64,000 nt of DNA. It comes from Aradus depressus (Eukaryota; Arthropoda; Insecta; Hemiptera; Aradidae). The notes below the pieces were generated by a model that saw only the letters and a list, made by a program, of their open reading frames with translations, did no database searches and was not told the origin of the DNA. Location of the stretch: assembly GCA_963662175.1 (NCBI GenBank), contig OY759216.1, forward strand, positions 36,349,087 through 36,413,086, in the 5' to 3' direction. The first letter of the stretch is position 1. Each line of letters begins with the position of its first letter. The position numbers and the translations under genes were made by a program. This document shows, in pieces, positions 10,716-21,115 of the stretch.

Positions 10716-10862
10716 CGAACAGGGAAATTACGTAATCCGTTGAAAAAATACCGAAAATAAACAAATGTCTGTGTACGTCTAACGGAAAGTCCCAATAGAA
10801 TGAATATATCGACACGATATTTAATATGTCGAATCGGCCTAAGAGTATGGGGTGGGGGGGAT
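10716..10862 (+). repeat. Family B fragment
   Basis: GGGAAATTACGTAATCCGTTG, an AAATGTCTGTGTACGTC segment, then AATAGAATGAATATATCGAC and AATCGGCC. Both ends are eroded. Next to it is a GGGGTGGGGGGG run. Confidence 0.6.
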
Positions 10863-10914
10863 TATAGAAGGACCTTTCACAACAGCACTTTCTGAGCAAT
10901 CACATGTTTACAGA

Positions 10915-11090
10915 TCATCTCTTCCCCTTTCAAAATCATTACGTACTGGCATCACTGGTTATACGAAAGTAATCTCTTGGCCTTAGCGGCTTTCTTTGTT
11001 TCATTGAAGAGCGTTGTTCTGAGTGATTTTCGCATATCCAGTAACGCTAGTACGAAATGATTTAGAGATGGGGAGGGGGAGGAACAGTGT
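10915..11090. repeat. Imperfect foldback, family J
   Basis: ATCTCTTCCCCTTTCAAAATC...ACGTACTGGCATCACTGG...CGAAAGTAATCTC on the left pairs with GAGTGATTTTCGCATATCCAG...CTAGTACGAAATGATTTAGAGATGG on the right; arms are about 58 bp. It is related to the 3.7-kb inverted repeat through shared CAAAATCATT sequence. Confidence 0.6.
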
Positions 11091-12107
11091 GCAAAAGTGT
11101 ATGTGTTGGTACAAGCCCTGTTATGGGTTTTTTTTTTTTTTCTTAATTTTCAATTATTTTTCATGAAATCTACAAAAAAAATTGTTTTTTTGAATTTCGT
11201 TACCATGCGTTACAATTACTTAGAAATATAACATCACTTGGAAATATTTTCGGAAATTTATTGTACTTTCTTTAGGGCACTATAACTTTGTTCTTACTGA
11301 TCCGTAAACTCATATCCGGGGTTATTTTGACAGTTACGACATTTAATAAGCAACGTTTTTGGTAACAAACAGTTTTTCGATTCGCCTAACCGTTTTCGCG
11401 TAAATCAAGCAAACATCTAAAAAATTGGATTTCGAGGTGTCATTTTTGGAAAGGTTTTCGCCCGATTTCCTTTTTTTTTTAAGTTTCAATCACATGCGCA
11501 TCACGAAAATTATCAAAACGTGTTCAGGGGAAAAAAATCCTTATGAAAGAAAAAAAAATAAAAGGTATGCATCTTCATGAAATTGTTTTGAGAATTACCT
11601 AATTAAAACACCCATAGATTATCAGCCATACCAGCCGGGAAGCGAGCACTGTTACCAACCGATGTTTCCAATTTGTATATCCTTATAAAATGATGAGTAT
11701 GGTATTCGTTCAACAAAGGTGCGGTTGTCTTACTTAACTTCTCTGGTTATTTTTGATGGGATTGCCGTTCTTGTCATGATGTTATCAGTCCATTGTACAA
11801 ACATCACCACTAAAACATTTTCTACAAGTTATCTTGTTTTTTTTTAAATTTATATTCAACCTTTTTAGAAGTAGGACATTGTCCTCGTGGCATCAGCTAT
11901 ATATTTTTTCAAATTTCTGACTTATCGTTTTGAAAAACAGAATATTACGCTGAGAAAGCTATTCTATTCTCAGTTATCCAATAATGGTTCAATTTAAAAG
12001 AATAAAAACATTTCATTGATGAAAAGTTTGGTTATAAGAAGAAAATTACAACACTTATTTTTATTTATACACGTCGAAAATGTTTTATGTTTTTTTGTTA
12101 TTCGTTT
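11091..12107. other. AT-rich DNA with a family I-like part
   Basis: About 11215-11470 shares AAATATTTTCGGAAATTTATTG-like sequence and TAAATCAAGCAAAC(G/A)TCTAAAAAA with the reverse-strand region at 27030-27260. The rest has no supported feature. Confidence 0.4.
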
Positions 12108-12515
12108 TACTTTCTCAGTTATACGAAGTATAGGGGATGTTATGTTATCGGTCACAAATTCGATGTAGAGTTTTAACCGGAACCCCTAATTCCAAAAAAT
12201 GAAATAAAATAGCCAGTCTATGTGTTTGTGAACAAGATAACTCCCGATAAAATGAATGTATCGACACGAAATTTTAATTTGTATCCAGAGTCCCATAGCG
12301 ACGACACATATTGATTTTCAGCTAAATCGGCCGAAGGGAGAAGGAGGATTAGAGCGGGGCTTAACACAAATAGTCTAATAATTGCTGATGTAAATGAATG
12401 TATTGACACACAATTTCATATGTAAATTCAGAACCCTATGACGCCGACCTTATCAGTTTTCTTGACCAAATTGATGAAATGGGGAAAAAAAAGAAGAGGG
12501 GGCATAACTCAAAAC
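12108..12515 (+). repeat. Family B copy, right end replaced
   Basis: It starts CTCAGTTATACGAAGTATAG and carries two full modules (CTCCCGATAAAATGAATGTA at about 12241 and GATGTAAATGAATGTATTGA at about 12382), about 140 bp apart. It ends at CAAAACGCCTAATAA, where a family C half-element begins. Confidence 0.8.
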
Positions 12516-12519
12516 GCCT

Positions 12520-12862
12520 AATAAGGGTTGTTTTAATTTTGTTAAATCTTATTTATTAAAAAATTTTAAATTATGTTATTTTCAAAATTATTTTATCAGC
12601 TATGTTTATTTTTAAACGCTTCATGTCAATTTTATTTCGGTTACTTTTTATTAATTTAATTTATTTATATTTATTTAATATATTATTACCACAATATTTT
12701 ATGAATGTTAACCAAAAGAAGTTTGTGCCTGTTTCTTTGTTGCTAAATTATGTTTGTTTTGTAGACTGCCTGATGAGGGCAACCTCGAAAGCCGGCTAGC
12801 AAAAATTAATAAAATATGTGAGAGGTCAGACTATATTTTATTTTACAAACTGTGAAATGATA
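12520..12862 (+). mobile_element. Family C, single arm (not a foldback)
   Basis: It has the AT-rich middle and right arm of family C: TTTTGTAGACTGCCTGATGA, GGGCAACCTCGAAAGCCGGC, TAGCAAAAATTAATAAAATA, GTGAGAGGTCAGACTATATT and TTACAAACTGTGAAATGA. No left inverted arm is present. A 65-codon frame (12602..12799) lies inside and is chance. Confidence 0.75.
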
Positions 12863-13209
12863 TTTATCTCATGGATTCGCTGGAAATGTTGAGTTGGAGG
12901 AAGGGACTAGAACGTATGTTGCCTTGTCAAACGCACGATGTTGGCTCGTGATTGCCTCTAAAGTCTAACTGCCTTTAATTCTTTATTCCCGCCGACTAAC
13001 TGTGGATGTTTACAACGCGTAGATAGCCCGTCGTTAATAACCACGGCAATAGTTGCGACAGTTGTTTGTTATAGCCTGTTATCTGTTGGCTGTGTAAGCA
13101 GATTGTCACTAAATGACATCATTTATTTATTTTATATTACCCGGCTGGCTACTCACTAGCCAACCTTTTTCACTGAACTCGCTTACAGACAACAGCAACA
13201 TGGAAATGT
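12863..13209. other. Unassigned sequence
   Basis: No supported gene or repeat. Confidence 0.35.
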
Positions 13210-13370
13210 GAAGGCGCTGGTAGCTCAGTAGTATTATGCGTTCGAAACCCGGCTGAGGCCCTTAGGTTTTTTATATGGGAGTTGAAAAAACTTGAGCATG
13301 CTGTCCTTCGGATGGGACGTTAAGCGATCAGTACATCATTTACAGGTAACTCATTGAAGACACGCCCCCG
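13210..13370 (+). mobile_element. SINE-A, decayed head and middle
   Basis: GGCGCTGGTAGCTCAGTAGTAT is followed by a contracted head with GCGTTCGAAACCCGGCTGAG, then CTTGAGCATGCTGTCCTTCG and GATGGGACGTTAAGCGAT. The anticodon-loop region is deleted. It belongs to the 'TTGAGCA(C/T)G' subgroup of the family. Confidence 0.8.
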
Positions 13371-13737
13371 AAGTACGTAGTTCGTTTTATTGTCATTGAT
13401 GACAACCAACTAAAAATGAACAATTTTTGTTAGTTGTACAAATGATTTTTGTTTCGAGAATTCGCTAGGGATGGACCACAACGTCTGTAAATCGCCAGAG
13501 GATGATTATACCGCTCAAAGTTGCCCATTGAGTTTTTAAATTCTATCGTATATTCCCGGCGTATTTTTTACACTAGTTCGTAAATGTTTCACTCCCCTCA
13601 TTACTTCTGTTGCTTTTACAATTTTTTTTAAATCGAAAACAGAAATTTTTTTTCAAAAATTAAATATACAGAAGTAAAAAGCATATAATTTTCTATATAC
13701 TGAATGTTGTCGGACTTTCACACGACTTTTGTAATTC
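13371..13737. other. Unassigned sequence
   Basis: A/T-rich in its second half; no supported feature. Confidence 0.35.
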
Positions 13738-13922
13738 GAGAAGTGATTATTTCACAGGTTGTAGAATACAATTTTTGCTAGCAGGCTTTCGAGGTTGCCC
13801 TCATCATCAGGCAGTTTGATCAGACGCCTGATGATGAGGGCGGGCCCAGAAAGCCGGCTAGCAAAAATTATTGAAATCTGTGAGAGGTCAGACTATATTT
13901 TATTTTACAAGCTGTGAAAGAC
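13738..13922. mobile_element. Family C foldback, collapsed form
   Basis: Two family C ends face each other with almost no spacer: the left holds GAAGTGATTATTTCACAGGTT...TTTTTGCTAGCAGGC and the right holds AAGCCGGCTAGCAAAAATTA...TTACAAGCTGTGAAAG. Both carry the CATCATCAGGC / GCCTGATGATGAGG motif. The left arm lacks about 30 bp present on the right. Confidence 0.8.
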
Positions 13923-13997
13923 GAATGCTATCTGGAAGTGAATTTAACTGAAGACTGAGCTATGTTGACCTACAGCCAAGTAACAGTGACATGCTAC

Positions 13998-14047
13998 AGT
14001 GATTTTAGACTTGACTAAAATTTTTTTTAGTCAAGTCTAAAATCACT
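13998..14047. repeat. Perfect 23-bp hairpin
   Basis: AGTGATTTTAGACTTGACTA plus AAA (13998-14020) is the exact reverse complement of 14025-14047, around a TTTT loop. Confidence 0.95.
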
Positions 14048-14439
14048 ACAGAGCTATTTGGCATCCTCATCACTGAACTCTGTAACAGTGATTGTTACTT
14101 TCACATACTTGCGTGTGTGAGCCACGCAGTAGCTACAGCTGTAATCAGGTCCCCCGTTACGGAAAAATAGTCCGCACGTGTGTGCCCGGCTAATGAGTCT
14201 TTAACAATTTGGATAAGATATTACTTAATTATTTTTAAAAATAAGGTTTTTTGGGGGCAATTGAAGAAAAAACATGTTTCTGTATAGATGTCCTGCCACC
14301 GAATGGTTTTGAGACCATTGTTATTCATTTGTAATTTTGTTGATTTTTTGGAAAAATTAAAACTACTCTTTGTACTGATTCCTTAAATATTTTCAAAAAG
14401 CTAATAAATAAAAGCTTGCAAAATTGTTGCCAATGATCT
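14048..14439. other. Unassigned sequence
   Basis: No gene or repeat recognised. Confidence 0.35.
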
Positions 14440-14925
14440 TTTTACTTCTCCAGCTATACGAAGTGAAGAAGAAAATATGTAATTGGTGAAAAATTCGATG
14501 CGGAGTTTTCAACGGAATTTCATGTTTTCCGACCTCTAGATTCCAAATATGAAAAAAAAAATGCTGTCTATTTGGAAATTTTATTGTTGAATCCACAGCC
14601 CTCTAACGACTACACCCATTGTTTTTCAGCCAAATCGATTAAAGGGAAGGGGGGATTAGGGATGAGCCTTAACATAAAAACTCTAATAACTGCTCATAGA
14701 ATGTATCGACACGAAATTTCATATGTGAGTTCAGAATCTAATAAGAACGACACTTACTAATTTTAAGTGATATCGGCCGAAGAATAAGGGGGAGGAGTTC
14801 GATTCAAAAGCGTAATAACTTCCGATGTAATGAATTTATGGAAACAAAATTTAGTATGAGGGTTTAAGAGCCCCTATGTAAGTCAACTATTGAATATTAT
14901 CGCAAACGGTCAACTGGTTTTGGAG
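14440..14925 (+). repeat. Family B copy with three modules
   Basis: TACTTCTCCAGCTATACGAAG, then three modules ending in ATAACTGC or TAACTTCCGATG spaced by about 125-130 bp, then GTAAGTCAACTATTGAATAT and GGTCAACTGGTTTTGGAGAG. The terminal CTGGGGAAGTACATTG is missing. Confidence 0.8.
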
Positions 14926-15444
14926 AGGGAGACAAAAGTAACATAACCGATATTATATTCGATGGCGAACATCGATGGTTTAGTTCGATGCTCACACCTT
15001 TTTGATAGATATTTGTGATATATGATCGCGATAATATCGTGCAAGGTTCTTTAAACCATACTACGTTCTACTTCCATTTGCTGCGCAGGCAGTAGAATAG
15101 ATGTTTAATATCAATTAAGGATCCTGTCACGACGGGAGGGTTAGTTAGTTATTAATGTTGGTAGCGATGATAGAACAGAGGAACATAACAAATAGTCTGG
15201 GGTTTATTGCTTTCATCAGTGGATGTCGTGCAGTCTTATCTGATCGGGGTCTGAAAGGGAAACATTGTTAAATCCCCGCGCGGAAATGCATATCCCTCAT
15301 CCAATCAAATGTTGTTTAGAACTTTACAAAGAAGTTCTTTCATAAGAAATGCAACGAAACAAAACTGTATTTGTAGCTTAGAAATACGAGCATCGCTAGA
15401 CCATTCATATCTATATGAAGGGTCTTCTAGGTCCCTCAAGCCCT
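14926..15444. other. Unassigned sequence
   Basis: Moderately AT-rich; no frame or repeat I can name. Confidence 0.35.
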
Positions 15445-15915
15445 CTGGATTTCACGTTTTCCAACCTCTAGAATTCAAATAACAAAAAAACAAAATTATG
15501 TCTGTGAACACGATAACTTCCAATGTATAATCATGAAATTTTATATGTGACTCCAAAACCCTCTAACGACGACACCTATTGTTTTTCAAACAAATCTACT
15601 AAAGGGAAGGAGAAGATTAGGGGATAGGCTCAACTCAAAAACCCCAATAACTGCTGATATAATGAATGTATCGACATGAAACTTCATATTTACTGTCAAA
15701 ACCGAATGAGGACATAACGTGTGGAATTTCAGTGATATCGGCTGAAGGAAAGGGACTCAATTCAAAAACCAATAACTGCCGTTTTAATGAATTTATCGAC
15801 ACAAAATTTAATATGTGGATTTAGGAGCCCTTATGTAAGCCAACTGTTGAATATTAGCGCAAACGGTTGATTGGTTTGGAAGGGGGAGCGAAATGTTAAT
15901 TGATTAATCCAATTA
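15445..15915 (+). repeat. Family B copy with three modules
   Basis: Modules with GAAATTTTATATGTG, TAATGAATGTATCGACATGA and TTATCGACACAAAATTTAA are spaced by about 125-135 bp. The copy ends at GGTTGATTGGTTTGGAAGGG. The left terminus is missing. A short reverse fragment (TCATTTTTGAAATCAGGCGG) lies at about 16005-16035. Confidence 0.75.
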
Positions 15916-16064
15916 AAGGGCTTAGAAAAACGATTTTAAATATATATATTGTATTTTTTTTGTTTTTTTTTCCGACTACGGAAAAGGAAATTGTTCTTGA
16001 GGCTTTTTTCATTTTTGAAATCAGGCGGTCGGAAAACAAAAAAATGTTTTGATGAAAACTCAGC

Positions 16065-16285
16065 CTTAACCCCAGTCTGCACCTTAACCTTTGATCATTC
16101 TGTCTTTGGGTCTGACCTCAGTGAGCCTCAATTAATACCCCATCAGCACCTATCGAGTGGGGTATCAAATCAAAGAATCCAATACACAGTACAATACCCC
16201 AGTCATATTTAGCCCCATCAACTTTATTTAACCTTTGATAATTCTGTCTGAGGGCCTGACTCCAGTCAGCTTCATTATTAAAGGG
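16065..16285 (+). repeat. Local direct repeat of about 55 bp
   Basis: TTAACCTTTGATCATTCTGT...GGGTCTGACCTCAGTGAGCC at about 16083 is repeated as TTAACCTTTGATAATTCTGT...GGCCTGACTCCAGTCAGC at about 16228. The pair is interrupted by CCCCAT-rich sequence. Confidence 0.65.
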
Positions 16286-17374
16286 AAACATCCCTCTTTG
16301 CCTGTTTAGTTCCTCAAAGTGTCATCTTACTAAGGGCTGAGGGTGGGGTTGACAAAGCAGTCTGTGATGGCGGGCACCCTCATATACATGCCGGACAGGC
16401 CTCTCGTCTATATCCGGTGTTCGGTGTCTCCACCCGGTGCATTGGATGAGACATACTTAGGATGAGTGTTTAGTGTGGGTGGCCTCGAGTCTGTGACCCT
16501 TCCCTTCCCTACTTTAAACCGTCTCTTCAACAGTTATAATCAATATTTATTAGTTGATACATAAAGTCAGAATAAATAGTTATATGTTTAATAAGTAGGT
16601 AATTGTGCCAATTTACTTAGCTAGACTAGTTCTGTCTCCAATATCTATATTATCTATATTTATTATCTATGTATGTGTATTAGAGTATACAGACATCAAC
16701 AACCTTAGTAATTGTTAATTAAAAGGTTACTTAGCCAAAGCAGACACCATATTTCTCCAATTTCAATCATTATATTTATATTACTTTCAACATTTCTGGC
16801 TGGAATGTGACATTTATGACGGGGTTTTCCTGTACCTGGTTCCTTCAGCACCCCTGTATTATTGTACCATTTCATTGCAATATAAGACTCCATCCAGTGT
16901 ACATGCCTTCTCCCCAACCCTGCTTATTCATAGTAAGTCAGTTTAATTTTTACTCTTTATTATGTTCTACCTATTTGTATATTTCCATGATTAGTAATGT
17001 TTAAGTTTAGTAATGTATTCATATTTAATTTTAATTTGTATTAGTGTACATTCATGTTTATGGTTAAGAATATATCTATATTTAATTTTAATGTTTAGTA
17101 ATGTATTCATAGTAAGTCAGGTTCAATTTTTAACTTGTTACAATGTCTATTTTAACGTTCAGTAATGTTTATCAACACACTAACGTTGTTTAAGTGTGAT
17201 TCTAATCTAGATTCCCCCATATTTGTAGGCCCTGATGATGATATAAAATATATCGAAACGTTGGCGTTTGAATAGTGTTGCCTGTTTTCTTCCATCTTTG
17301 ACTAACCCTCAATATTCCTACAATTAGAATCTACAGTCGCTAATCAACATCTAAATATGTTTAATCTTTATGAG
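16286..17374. other. Repeat-like region ahead of a hammerhead-like motif
   Basis: 16930-17160 has a locally repeated theme (GTTTAGTAATGTATTCATA, CATAGTAAGTCAG(G)TT, TATTTAATTTTAATTTG). No protein family is recognised. The arrangement could be the non-coding end of an element whose core lies at 17232-17268. Confidence 0.35.
17232..17268 (+). ncRNA. Hammerhead-ribozyme-like motif
   Basis: CTGATGA (17232-17238), an extra T, a perfect 6-bp stem II GATATA-AAA-TATATC (17240-17254), GAAA (17255-17258), a 2-bp stem III CG-TTGG-CG (17259-17266), then TT filling U16.1 and H17. This matches hammerheads with very short stem III known from Penelope-like elements, apart from the extra T before stem II. 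Stem I is weak: only GGCC upstream and GCC downstream suggest pairing. Confidence 0.5.
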
Positions 17375-17575
17375 ATTTTGAATTTTCATATGAAATTTTC
17401 TATCTATACATTCATTAGAACAGCAGATATTGTAGTTTTTATGTTAAGCCTCCCCCTTCCCTTTGACCGATTTGGCCGAAGTTTAGGAGCTGTTGACTTT
17501 ATAGGGTTGTGGATACACATATACACTTTCATGACGATACATTCACTCTATCTGAAGTTTTCGTGTTCAGAGACT
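17375..17575 (-). repeat. Family B fragment, reverse
   Basis: Reverse-strand modules: CATTCATTAGAACAGCAGAT, TTTTTATGTTAAGCCTCCCC, CCCTTTGACCGATTTGGCCG and CATTCACTCTATCTGAAGTT. It abuts the RTE-like 3' end. Confidence 0.7.
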
Positions 17576-17587
17576 TACATACTTACT

Positions 17588-17966
17588 TTCCCTGGCTCTA
17601 CGGTCCTTGTAGAACCTGGGCCTCCGCAACAATCTTCCGCCATTCTACTCTATCCTCGGCCTCCCGTCTCCATCTTCTCACACCCATCGTTCTGAGGTCG
17701 TCCTCCAGCCAACGTAAGCGGGGTCTACCTCTTCTTCTTTGTCCTCCCGGGTGTCCCTCCAGTATCGTCCTCGGCAATCTGTCTGGCTCCATCCTCTGTC
17801 AATGCCACAGCCATCGGAGCCGCCCCTGCTTCACTGAGGCCACCAGGTCTGGGCTCTTGTACAGGTCCCTCAGCTCCCTATTGGTCCGTATCCTCCATCC
17901 ATCCCCCTCTGGAGTAGGGCCGTATATCTTCCTCAATACCTTCCTCTCCCATGTATTGAGTAAGAC
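17588..17966 (-). pseudogene. RTE/CR1-like LINE, C-terminal end
   Basis: The reverse translation gives one frame with one in-frame stop: LLNTWERKVLRKIYGP, NRELRDLYKSPDLV, KQGRLRWLWH, stop, QRMEPDRLPRTILEG, then RRRGRPRLRWLEDDLRTMG and DRVEWRKIVAEAQVLQGP. This is the conserved carboxyl tail (ERK.LR.IYGP ... GRPR.RWLED) of endonuclease-reverse transcriptases of non-LTR elements. Everything upstream is missing and no poly(A) follows the 3' end. A sister fragment at 56.19-56.54 kb breaks off at almost the same upstream base. Confidence 0.85.
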
Positions 17967-17984
17967 GACTTGAGTATAATACAC

Positions 17985-18297
17985 CTATGGTTAGTAGTAA
18001 TAACAAAACTATTAAAAAAAGTAAAATGAAATTAATAAAAACAAACTGAACAAATAAATATTTTAAAAAAATGAGTAGGTACATAAACAAAATTAGTACA
18101 AGATACGTTTATAATAAGTAGACCCATTTTTCAATTTAATAAAAATTAAGATAACTATTTTTCAAAAAAGCTCTTCGGAAGTGCTTTCATCCCAACGATG
18201 TTTCGGGACGTTCTTACGTCTCATCATCAGATCCCAATGTGCGAGATATAGAAAAGAAAGGAAACAATGTAACTATAACAATATATGAAAAATAATA
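17985..18297. repeat. Family E repeat with hammerhead-like core
   Basis: It shares a long stretch with 19450-19745: TTTCAATTTAATAAAAATTA, AGATAACTATTTTTC, CTCTTCGGAAGTGCTTTC and ATATAGAAAAGAAAGG. On the reverse strand 18201-18230 reads CTGATGATGAGACG, a TAAGAA loop, CGTCCC, then GAAA. No coding content. Confidence 0.7.
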
Positions 18298-18388
18298 TAG
18301 GTTAGGTTAGGTTTTATGATTCATGCCCGGGCTTTAACAACGAGGTCATATCGCCTACTACCAGAGCGCTCTTTCGTCACTCTGGTAA
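18298..18388 (-). mobile_element. SINE-A, 3' end only
   Basis: Reverse copy starting with GGTTAGGTTAGGTTTTATGA (the tail region). It runs to the CAGAGCGCTCTTTCGTCACT hairpin and stops at an AT dinucleotide tract. Confidence 0.9.
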
Positions 18389-18390
18389 AA

Positions 18391-18424
<34 letters not shown>
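18389..18424. repeat. (AT)n microsatellite
   Basis: About 36 bp, almost pure AT/TA dinucleotides, touching the broken end of the SINE-A piece. Other short TA tracts lie at about 3289-3304, 19182-19199 and 54258-54282. Confidence 0.95.
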
Positions 18425-18427
<3 letters not shown>

Positions 18428-18524
18428 TTTTAAATAAATGTATAAAAAAGTCTAAATAAAAAAAAAAAAATAATAAAACAATAACGTACATTGGACTGAC
18501 CTTTAAGGTTTGGAGGAACTCTGC

Positions 18525-18810
18525 CAAAAAAATAAAAATGAAAGCTTTGTATCAAATTATGTTTTTGGATATGGAACACGTGAATGCGTCGACACAAAAT
18601 ATTATATGTGTGAACAAAACTTCAAAACGATTTTCAGCGGAATCGGCAGTAAGAAAGGGGGATCAGAGGTGGCTCAACTCAAAAACCCCAATGACTGTCG
18701 ATGTATCGACCGATTTGATAAATGTATCGACCAGAAAGTTGGAATACATGAAATTCCTGACGGATTCTATAACTTCCCCTGTACTTCATATAGCTGGGGG
18801 GAAGTAAGAA
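18525..18810 (+). repeat. Family B fragment
   Basis: ACACAAAATATTATATGTGT, GGAATCGGCAGTAAGAAAGG, CTCAACTCAAAAACCCCAAT, then a reversed left end (ATGAAATTCCTGACGG...ACTTCCCCTGTACTTCATAT...GCTGGGGGGAAGT). The 127- and 89-codon frames here are chance frames. Confidence 0.7.
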
Positions 18811-19340
18811 GTAAAATTGTGGCTACTATCTGCGGTCTCTCTTACTGCCTTACTGGAGAGCAAACCAAAAATCACTTTCTTCTAAAAACTTAGTAAATTG
18901 CTCTCTTTATCTGTACTTTTTTCTACAACGGACTATCGTTAAAATAGAAGTAAAACAAATTATTGAATTGGAGAAAAAGTACATTAAAATGTACTTTTAG
19001 GTATTTTTTTTTTTATCGGTTTCAAAAGTCAATTATGTACGTCTACTTTCCTGAACAGTTCATTTCAAAAAACATTTCCATAAAATGTCTAAAAAGCTAT
19101 TACCTTAACGACGGATATTACATTTAGTTCTGATTGGTTATTTATTATTATTTAAATTGCAGAGATCATTATTATTTTATTATGTATATATATATATATT
19201 TTTTTTTTTACCTATTATTTTGTACATAATCATATGCTTTCGTTGTATATAGTTTTAATTTTTTTTCATATTTATTTAATGTCATTCATTAAATTTACTT
19301 ATAGTTTTACTGATTGTAAATATTCACATAATAATTTTCA
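18811..19340. other. AT-rich DNA, nothing recognised
   Basis: It contains a TATATATATATATATTTTTT tract near 19182-19210. No supported gene. Confidence 0.4.
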
Positions 19341-19445
19341 CATAATAATAATAATAATATTTATTTCCGTTATACCAAAACAAGGTAACCTCATAAAAAT
19401 GTTTACATTAAGATAGCTTATAAATTAGATACATAAACAGCTATA
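19341..19445 (+). repeat. Family G repeat copy
   Basis: ATAATAATATTTATTTCCGT, TATACCAAAACAAGGTAACC, CATTAAGATAGCTTATAAAT and TAGATACATAAACAG are shared with 45752-45915, where an A-rich insert splits the element. Type unknown. Confidence 0.65.
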
Positions 19446-19449
19446 ACTA

Positions 19450-19745
19450 TTTGAGTCTGAAAAACATATAATTAATATTAACAATACTATTAAAAAAATA
19501 ATATGAAATGAATAAAAAATTAATTAATAAAAACTTGAAAAAAAAAAAAATGGGCACAAAAATAATAATACTACATAGATACATTTTTGAATTTAATAAA
19601 AATTAAGATAAATATTTTTATATAACTCTTCCGGAAGTATCTTTATGACGACCATATCTCTGCACATTCTTAAGTTACCCTTCATCAGGTCACAATGTGT
19701 GAAATATAGAAAAGATAAATAAAACAATGTAACAATAACAAATAT
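19450..19745. repeat. Family E repeat, second copy
   Basis: A diverged copy of 17985-18297, same orientation. The hammerhead-like core is broken here: reverse CTGATGAAGGGTAACTTAAG with no GAAA. Confidence 0.65.
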
Positions 19746-19825
19746 AATAAAATAACAATAACAAATCCCATTTATCTTTCCTTTAGTTGGGATTGCCAAT
19801 ATAACCTTATATAATTCCGCTTCTT

Positions 19826-20020
19826 GTTCAAAAATTGTTTTATTTTACAACTGTTTTCGCATATTCTGCATCATCAGGTTGAAGAAAAATAAGAGGAACC
19901 AGGGGGTGGGTGCGTGGAAACTTCCGTTACCACGCACTCACACCTTTTTCCTCTTATTTTTCTTCAACCTGATGATGCAGAATATGTGAAACCAGTTGTA
20001 AAATAAAACAATTTTTGAAC
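19826..20020. repeat. Large hairpin with 71-bp arms
   Basis: The left arm 19826-19896 (GTTCAAAAATTGTTTTATTT ... AATAAGAGG) pairs with 19950-20020. A nested inverted repeat (GGGTGCGTGG / CCACGCACTC) fills the spacer. Both arms carry CTGATGATGCAGAATATG(C/T)GAAA, a hammerhead-like core with an extra T before a GCA/TGC stem II. Confidence 0.85.
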
Positions 20021-20030
20021 GATAATCACT

Positions 20031-20478
20031 TTTTTTTTTTTTTTCTTTAAGACATTTCGACCACGAGTGTCATGTATGCCTGATGGATCCAGATATGTGG
20101 GGATCCTAGCGGGCTAATTTTGAGAGGCGCAGATTAATAATAATAAAGGTCGAGATTGCTGTATACGGAATAGAAAGGCTACGTGATGAAGATAATGTTT
20201 TTTTATAATTTAGATAAGAGGTTTGTGAATTGCAAAAAATGAAATAGTTTGGTAATTTGGGAGCTATTATTAGATAGAATTTCAGAAATATCCACCGCAA
20301 GGGGACTATATGCCATGCATTCAGTTAGAATGTGTCTGACAGAAAGTCCGACCCCGCAGCACTGACAAAGAGGAGGGGGTTCCCGAGCCATCAGATATCC
20401 ATGGGTCAGCCTGGAGTGCCTTATACGTAACCTAGTCAAAATTACTTCGTTTCCTCTTTCCGTTCCTCCTTTCGTTTC
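20031..20478 (-). pseudogene. LINE 3' end with poly(A) tail
   Basis: The reverse translation has GNEVILTRLRIRHSRLTHGY, LMAREPPPLCQCCGVG and LSVRHILTEC: the well-known end of Jockey/R1-type ORF2 proteins (LTRLRIGH..LTHGYL ... C..C ... H.L..C). Here the zinc knuckle reads CQCC...H...C. The frame ends at 20203. About 160 bp of 3' UTR follow, then an A tract (T-run 20031-20044). The break at 20478 coincides with the left end of a family B copy. Only the terminal part of the element is present. Confidence 0.85.
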
Positions 20479-20935
20479 CACTTCCCCAGTATGTGATTGT
20501 TCAGTTAGTTGTTGAGATTTCATTGGAATTTCATTCCCAGATCTTATAAATGAGAAAAAAGAATTCCTGTCTTTCTGTAAACACAAAAACTCTTGATAGA
20601 ATGAATTTATCGACATGGAATTATTTATGGGTATCCAGAACCCCATATCGACGACACCTATTGATTTTCAGACAAATCCACGGAAGGGAGAGCGTTGACT
20701 TAACTTAAATACTGTAATAACTGCCGATGTAATGAATGTTTTGACACACAATTTCATATATAAATACAAAACCTCATGTCAAAGACGCATATCTAATTTA
20801 TTCAAAATCCACCGGTAGAAGGAATGGGGTCCTCAACTCAAAAATTCTAATAATTGCCGATGTAATCAATTTATCAATTTTCAGCGAAATCGGTCAACAG
20901 AAAGTGGGGGATGAAAGACGGGGTTCTAACTCAAA
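20479..20935 (+). repeat. Family B copy
   Basis: ACTTCCCCAGTATGTGATTG starts it. Two or three modules follow (GATAGAATGAATTTATCGAC, GATGTAATGAATGTTTTGAC, GATGTAATCAATTTATC). It ends where the SINE-F triplication begins. Confidence 0.75.
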
Positions 20936-20940
20936 ACCAT

Positions 20941-21115
20941 GGAGCCATGGTGGCCGTGCGGGCTAGAGCGTAGGGCTTTGGTCGCATGGTCTCACCATGG
21001 TGGCCGTGCGGGCTAGAGCGTAGGGCTTTGGTCGCATGGTCTCACCTTGGTGGCCGTGCGGGCTAGAGCGTAGGGCTTTGGTCGCATGGTCTCACCATGG
21101 TTCGCGGGAAGAAAT
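20941..21115 (+). mobile_element. SINE-F head, triplicated 50-bp unit
   Basis: GGAGCCATGG is followed by three head-to-tail 50-bp units starting TGGCCGTGCGGGCTAGAGCG at 20951, 21001 and 21051; they differ at one base near the second boundary. After the third unit only CCATGGTTCGCGGGAAG remains, so the SINE body is lost. CCATGG-type ends of the unit explain the duplication by slippage or unequal exchange. Confidence 0.95.

Noticed and set aside
17509..17973. 154-codon forward open frame
   Set aside because: It is antisense to the RTE/CR1-like LINE 3' end, which has a conserved protein pattern on the reverse strand.
18298..18320. Telomere array (TTAGG)n
   Set aside because: Only two to three units, always at the 3' end of SINE-A copies in both orientations; there is no array.
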